Made by a program: the position numbers and the translations under genes. Positions 57,464 to 64,000 of a stretch of DNA of 64,000 bases are shown in pieces; the first letter of the stretch is position 1, and each line of letters opens with the position of its first letter. Source of the DNA: Cardinalis cardinalis (taxonomy: Eukaryota; Chordata; Aves; Passeriformes; Cardinalidae); assembly GCA_014549065.1 (NCBI GenBank), contig JACDOX010000165.1, positions 1,335,207-1,399,206 of the forward strand, written 5' to 3'. The notes beneath the pieces were generated by a model that saw only the letters and a program-made list of their open reading frames with translations, was not told where the DNA came from and searched no databases.

Positions 57464-60400
57464 GGCAAGACACGGGTGTTCCTCACCAGGCAAATATTTT
57501 CTTCATCATACAGCCAGCTACTGTATTTTTCCAGGCAGAGCCGCTAGCACCAACATCAGGCAGATGTTCATCTGCATAAATGAAAGGATGAAAATCATCC
57601 TGCATTTGTTTCTCATGTGCTGGTGTGAGTTCATCCTANTTCATGGAAAAAGTTTGGGCTCAGTTGGCTCCTGTGCTTGCTCTCTCTGTTTTGTCCTTTT
57701 AGCCCAGGAGACATCTCTGCCTCCCAAAGGAAAACTTGCTGTGGGAAAGCTGCAGGGATCCTCATTCCACAAGAACCGAAATACTGGATGTTTTCAGTCA
57801 CTTGACTGCACTCAGAGGACAGCAGTCCTTGTACCATTAGCAGTAATGCACCAGGTGTGTGCTTGCTGGGCCCTTCTAAGTGTTTCTGTTTGAGACATGG
57901 AACTAATAGAAGAATTTTCCAGTTTTTAACATTTTGTAGTTCAGTNTCATGGAGGGAAACATCAGTTCTTTAAGCAAAAATGTCTTGTACCCTCAGTAAC
58001 TGAACTCATGTATGATTACTTGAGAATTTCTTCCTCTTCAAGGCTGTTTAACCATCAAGCTGCAGTACAATGAGAAAGACAGAATAGTGGCTTGTTTGTG
58101 AAGAATTTACAANATCAGGAGGAAAAAAGTATCACAATCTGAGCTCAGTCAGATTTTTAAAATTATTTTTAGGTTTTAGAGGGCAGTATAGATAACATTT
58201 AAGAGAAAACTNCCTGGAAAAAAGAGTTTTTAAAATTTACTCTTTGCTCTAAATCAGTTTCTTCTTGTAGTTTGTTTGGGGGAGTGACTCAGACCCAGAC
58301 AAAAGCAGCACTCCTGATTTGGGCAATGGTCAAAGAAGACAGAGAGATGTTTGGGGAAGATCCACATCCCTGCCAGTTTCCAATGTAAAGTTTAAAACAA
58401 GGAAGCATAACCAAGATTAGGAAGTTAATATAGCTATATTATATTAAGGATATTATATTATGGTTTGATTAAATGAACTCTTCCTCTGCACACTTCTCTG
58501 GTCATTTCTGAATCATCTGGAAGTTTCTTCTGGTATGTATTACACACAAATGAACAAGCTATCCTCATCTGCCCTTCACCCCAGCCATCTGTCCTCTCTG
58601 CTCTCCTCTTTCATCAGGATAGTTTCATATTTAGAACTATGAACAAAGAGAAGTAAAGGAGCTGATTCACAAACCTGCCCGAAATCTGATGCACATCCCT
58701 GGCAAGCAGCGTGGTGGGATGATCTGCANCAGCACAAAATTCACTGTATCACCTGACAGCACTTGAGAAAATCCCACTTCCAAAGCAAATCTGTCACAAT
58801 GGCATTGCCTTGAAGGACAAGAGGAAAACCCTTTGCAGAGCTGCTGGGCTGCAGGAGGGACAAGGCNGCCTCCAAATCAGAATGTCTCTGGGTGACACCC
58901 ATGTCCCCCCTGCTCTCAGATGCCAACGGTGCAGTGTCTGCACCTGCCCTTGCTCTCTGGATCCCTCNCTGCTGATGGAAGGGAAATCAGCACTTCTGGG
59001 CAGTGACCAGCCCACAGGAATATTCAGAAGATGCCTGATTTCCCTGCCCATCCCTNTGCACCAACTGAAAGGATTGGAACAACCAGCTGAGTGCAGATGT
59101 NTGCATTGCTGCTGGGGAGTTGAGTGCCACCCTTGGGGTCCACTGGCATTGTCAGAGGAGCTCTGAGGCCAAGCAGGGTGACCTTGGCTGCTCCCTGCCC
59201 ATGGGCAGGTTGTGGCTGATGTGNGGGATAGACCAGCTGTGGATAGTCTGGGCTGGGCAGGGTGGAATGGGCAGAGTCCATGAGACTGTGAGACCACAAG
59301 TCCATGAGACCAGGAGTCCACACCCAACGCGCACAGNACGCCTCTCCTGGGATATTCTGGAGCTCAGGATGAGCAGATTCAGTGCTGTGTTTATCAGGTG
59401 GATCTGACTGTGCTTGGGCTTGACTCTGCCTGGTGGGTATTGCTCAAACTTCACCCCAGCTGGGTAAACAGGAGTATCTGGGTTGACTTAAATGGAACTA
59501 CAATTTCTTTTGTTAGAACTCTCTGAGAATCTGATGTAGCCAAGTATTTAAGCGTGTGCACATGGCTGTCCTGTTTGTTCAAAGCCACCCAAGTGTGTGC
59601 AGGCAGCTTGCTAAAATCTGTCACACAAAGCCCTGCTGGAAATGCTTTCCTAACAAAGAGAAATCCCTAATTTGAGGGATTTAGGAATTAAATCATTGTA
59701 ATAACTCCCCTCCCCCCCAACCATATAAGAAGGTAGCAGTGAAAGGAGGTGATATAGAACTGTCTGGACATGTTTATAGGCTATATATTGTGTGTTGTTA
59801 TTGCACTTCTTCTGCAATATAAGCCAGCAATTAGCAATTAAATTCCCATTATGGGATCATGTTGGTAATTGAGATGTGCTGTAAGTGTGTATCTGTTTTA
59901 AGCCTTTCTTTTAACTAACCCAAATACTATAGTACTTCTATAATTTAGAGATAATATTCCCATTAGTAGAGTTTATGACTCAATAAACAGCTCCCACAAG
60001 TTCATAAAAGCCAAAACTGTAAACACCAGGACTATTAATGCAATAGAAATTCTGTGCCTCCCTCTTCTCTTGGTGGTCTGGATAGAGCAAAGGGAAATGC
60101 TATCGCAGAAAAAAACCTCAACATTTATTTTGGCTATATAAATATAAATGAATTGTCTTAAAACCCATCTGGAAATTTTCTCTCCTCCCCATGTCCCAGG
60201 TGGTCTGGCAACAGTGATGCATTCTGCTTTTGTCTGCAGGCAAGGGCAGGAGCTCCCGTTGGAAATCATTTACATGAAGGGATTGCATTTGAAAGCCTGG
60301 TGGTGTCCTCACCCTGCCTCTCCCTCGGGAGAAATAGGAACAAAATCTTCTCTAGAGTTGGGTTTCAATGTACTTTTTCCNTTATTATTTTTATTACAGT

Positions 60401-61880
60401 TATTATTGTTTTGAAGGAAAATCCTCACTGAAGTGCCTAGAGTCCATAGTTTTTGAATTTCTCTGCTGCTGGCATTCTTTTTTTTGACAGCTAAATGAAT
60501 TTTAGGAAATTCACCTGGACATTTTTACAAGCAGAGCTTTTGTAGCTCAAGCCTCTTTCCATTTGGGACTGGGTGTAGTGACTAATTTAACTATTTTCAA
60601 TAAAAGCACTTCAATGAGCACTTTTCTTTGTCCAGAAGAACTTCATTTTGCAGTGTGTAAGGCAGCGTTCTGCTTTAGCAAATTCATGTGCAAGGAATCA
60701 CCACCTCTATCTGGTGTCTTGCTTTGCTGCTGAAGAACATTTCTCCCTGGGTTGTTAAAATCATATTGCTCAAGCTCATCAAAATGCAGGAAGTTTTTAT
60801 TTTTCTCCCTCACCATCTGGGCTGAAGTGGTTGTGAAAAGCTGGAGCAACACACAGAGTCACTGCTCCTGCACTCCCTGTCCCAGTAGGTAACTCACCCT
60901 GGGATGAAGCACATGGTTTTCATCTGTTTTACCATTGCATCAGGTCTCCTGTTCCAGCCACTTTTGTTGTGAGAGTTTGTTTCCAGAGTAAGCATCTCAA
61001 GTGACTGCAGGGATTCGTGTCTCCCACCTCCCTGCTGCTGGATTCCTGACCTTTACACCTACGAGNGAGTTTGGCTTTCAGGACCCCGGGAAAGCTCAAA
61101 AAGGCAGAAACTCAGACATTTTGTTGTGCAAGGCCTGGTGAGGAGTGAGCAAATGGTCTCTCTTAAGGCTTCCTGGCATTTCCATTTCACTGGCCTTCCT
61201 GAAGTTTCAAGTTTCCATAACAATGGTATCAAACAGAGAGGGCACTCCATCGGGAATGTGCCTGCCTGCTCTCACCCCACACATCACACTTGTAATATCC
61301 CATGAACTCTCTCCCCCCAGCCAATTCTCGAGAACCCATTTAAACACTCCCCAGTAAAGTTTCACAGCATCACAGCAGGTTCAGAGATGCCCCTTTGGCT
61401 CCTGGCTCCCTCTTGGCCCCTTTGACTCCCTGTTGTCAGGCACGGAATGAAGACAACACAAGACCCGAAGCAAATCAAGTATGTGAATTAGAAAGACTCA
61501 GCATCCTAATGAAGCAAAATTCCTTTTTGAAGGCAAACAATCATGAAGGACCTGAGCTGTCACTCCGGAGGCCCCAACACTTTCACCATTGATTTCTGTG
61601 AAACAGAGGAGCAGGATTTCCTGTGGGAACAGGGTTTGGCTTTACTTTCCGGGAAAGGGCGATTGCTTTTCTGCATTCCTACCCTTGCGCTCAAAATCCC
61701 TGGCTTGTCTTGGGATAGCCCACAGGCTTCAGCTGCAACAGCCAGGTCCCAGGGTCAGATCCTGGCAGACCACNCCTCAAAATTCAGTATTGCAGATGTT
61801 ACGACTAGAAAAACTGCCCATTTTTAAAAAAAGGTTGCAGAGTTCACAGGTTGGGCCAGTTGCTGCCAGGGTGGAGTTCT
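57464..61880. other. Intergenic stretch with no recognised gene
   Basis: No gene family, transposon or RNA gene was recognised. Bases 58660-59420 are GC-rich with a short internal echo: GTCCATGAGAC occurs twice (59276 and 59300). Bases 59480-60100 are AT-rich with several TAAT-type homeobox-like cores (for example GCAATTAGCAATTAAATT near 59829). Confidence 0.6.
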
Positions 61881-61883
61881 AAC

Positions 61884-62457
61884 TGTTTGTTGNTGTAATC
61901 ACCTGTCGTTTTCGTTAACACCCTGTTGTTGATGGTTAAGGACTCCCCCTTTTGTCAGTGGCACCCTTCTGCTTCCTGGAGGATGGCACCCGGACGGTGA
62001 AGAGGAGGACACCTCGGAGTTTGCATGCAAATGACTTCGGAACGAGCATGCAACAGGAGAAGCCCGTTAAACCTAGCCAAGAACCCCTAAAAACAATGAG
62101 CCAACATGCAATGGATGAATCAAAGTGATGTCTAGACGCGAGAAACAGAATCTAGAATCTGCTAAGACCCTTTTTACCCTTCACCCTAACCTAAGGATGT
62201 TGGCTGGACGGGGGACCTCAAATGTTAAACTCGAAAATGAGAGAATTTCCTGATGCTCTCGTGAGGACGGAACCCCCAGTTCTGCCCACAGACCAGCGGA
62301 CACAGCTGCGCTCTTCCTCCTCCTCCTCCTCCTCTGTGCCATTCCCGGGAGCAGCGGCAGCGTGAGTGCAGATCCATCAGTTCTCCCCACCCGAGCTGAT
62401 CACTTTTAATAATGGCATTNAAAAGAAGAAAGNTCTCNTGCNCGTGTTTATTTCACA
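61884..62457. mobile_element. CpG-containing block, possible LTR-type insertion
   Basis: This block has many intact CpGs, unlike its flanks. It contains an octamer-like ATGCAAAT (62025) and a TCC microsatellite (62313-62335), and it can be bounded as TGTTTG...TTCACA. That composition fits a fairly young LTR, but no family match, target duplication or polyadenylation layout is secure. It could instead be a CpG-rich regulatory region. Confidence 0.35.
62313..62335. repeat. TCC microsatellite
   Basis: About seven TCC units in CTCTTCCTCCTCCTCC-type sequence. Confidence 0.9.
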
Positions 62458-62867
62458 GATATTTAGGTGTGGGGGTTTGTAACAGATTCACTCATCCCCT
62501 TAACCAAACCAGTGGACGGCTCCAAAGGAGGCGAAGGCCTAAGCCATGACTGGGCCCAGAGGAGTGGAGGAGTCTCCAGTTCCACCCTGTCCTCTGAAAA
62601 CCCACCAAGGAGCAGGGTTAGGAGCTTGTCCTTTGAAATCTGCTGGTGATTGTGGTTCTTGCTGGCTCTCAGGTCCCTCTGTGCAGCTCAGGAGACGATG
62701 TGGAGCTGTTTTCCCAAAGCAAGCCCAGCAGTTGTAGCATTGCCTCCACGCCGAGGAGAGGCCTCAGCTTTTGGATCATTTTTTCCCCTCTTGGGCTGCT
62801 CCTCTCAGTGGCACAAACCTCCCCCTTTCCCTGGAAAAGAGGCAGNCCTGCCTTTCTTGGGGGTAAG

Positions 62868-63236
62868 TGTGGCAGTCACATATCATCATCTGAACAGAGG
62901 AAGACAGAGCTCTCTCCCAGGATTTTCCTGGGAATCTGAGAGAGTTCAGAGAAAATGAGAAACAATTCTTATCTTCACTTGCTGCGCCTGTTGTTGTGTA
63001 TGTGTGGGATGTGTTATGGAGATTGTTTACCCAAAGGGTGGTTTCTTAATTGCACTCTGGTGATGGTGTTTTGGATTTATTGACCAATTGGACCCACGTG
63101 TGTGTTGAGACTGTCTGGTAAGGGCAGAGTTTTTATTAACAGTATAATATAGTATAGTAGCAATAAAGCAATTGATCAGCCTCCTGCAATCATGGAATCA
63201 ATGCAATTATTCCCCATTCAGGGCACTGTTGCTACA
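62868..63236 (+). mobile_element. Endogenous retrovirus LTR, forward strand (probably solo)
   Basis: It starts TGTGGCAGTCACATATCATC and ends near GTTGCTACA, giving TG...CA ends. A TATA-like TATAATATAGTATAG lies at 63143 and AATAAA at 63162-63167, the normal order for an LTR. I recognise it as the type of LTR common in songbird genomes, from memory. GGTAAG (62862-62867) and GGTGAG (63240-63245) could be a decayed 6-bp target duplication if the end is shifted by three bases. No internal retroviral genes flank it. Confidence 0.75.
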
Positions 63237-63239
63237 ATA

Positions 63240-64000
63240 GGTGAGTGCACATCTTCCTCCTGCTCCATCAGCTGAAGCTTTCAGACACTCTGGGCCTGTT
63301 GAGCCCCACTCTGCAAAGCCCCAGGCTGAGCTTTTCCTGGCACATGGCACTGGTGGCACTTGGAGAGCTATGGAGAGCATGAGTGGCATGAGCATTAACA
63401 CCCAGCAAGCAGGGGCAGAGCTGCACCACTGATGTGTGGGTGCTGATGAACACTTCCCTCCCCTCATAATCTTTTTATAAAATTATACCACTGGTGGAAT
63501 TTGAGGCATCTCAGGCTCAGTGTGCCAAAGGCCTCTCCTCTTGCAGGAGGTAAGCTATAAATCATAGTGCATGAGACATGTTTTTGGATTTAATATTGCT
63601 AATTTAATACATGTCAGTGATGCTGACCATGCATCAACTAAAGAAAGCAGTTTTCCACCTCTGGGGAACATTTTCAGAATGTTTAGGGTCCAAAAGCATT
63701 TGTGGAATAGAAGGTTTTCAGCACAGGTGAGCAAAAATCATTTTCAGGATGATACAGTATAAAGTTCCATTTATCTCAGGAGTATAACTAATAAATAATG
63801 TACCATTGCCAATAGATTTAAAAAGTATTATGTCATCTGTGTGCCTAAATATTCAAACCATCCTTGAGTGAAATGGTCACTGTCTTTCTGAAGGGTAAAA
63901 ATGCAGGAGTCAGCATAAAAGGTTTACCTTGTTCTGGACTACATCAGTTAAAATGATGGTGGTAAACAGAAGACAGGTGGGTTTATTAGGATAGTAATGG
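63240..64000. other. Intergenic tail of the window
   Basis: I see no gene, RNA or repeat that can be supported here. Confidence 0.6.

Overview
The window looks like vertebrate, and specifically bird, nuclear DNA. It has long AT-rich introns, GT/AG splicing, many CR1-type LINE fragments with the avian 3' tail, and LTR copies of a type I associate with songbirds (this last point is from memory, not a search). Single ambiguous bases (n) are scattered through the window, six of them inside coding exons.

One protein-coding gene explains the coding signal: EFHC2, on the + strand. I can place 14 consecutive coding exons between 7346 and 54077. All junctions keep reading frame, and they encode a 732-residue product up to a TAA stop. 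The protein has three DM10 domains followed by a degenerate EF-hand region, in the usual EFHC order. Human EFHC2 is about 749 residues, so only the short first coding exon (about 15-17 residues, with the ATG) is missing. I could not find it in bases 1-7345, and it probably lies upstream of the window. EFHC2 is known as a microtubule inner protein of motile-cilium doublets, related to algal RIB72.

Layout. Bases 1-7345 are probably intron 1: CR1 pieces and a 155-bp direct repeat whose copies lie 4.8 kb apart. Bases 7346-22679 hold exons 2-7 (DM10 domains 1 and 2). Intron 7 (22680-30948) is the most unusual part of the gene: a GC-rich patch, a very CpG-dense block with a CTCF-like site, an 11-12 bp minisatellite, and a CR1 element inserted inside another CR1. 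Bases 30949-36601 hold exons 8-10 (DM10 domain 3). Bases 40158-54077 hold exons 11-15 (EF-hand region and C-terminus). Bases 54078-64000 are the 3' UTR and intergenic DNA: one LTR on each strand, a CpG-containing block of unknown type, and no second gene that I can recognise.

I did not find a clearly new biological system. The best leads are the intron 7 CpG/minisatellite block, the nested CR1 pair, the 155-bp repeat pair, and the LTR-rich 3' flank. All coordinates were read by eye from sequence and splice consensus, without alignment software.
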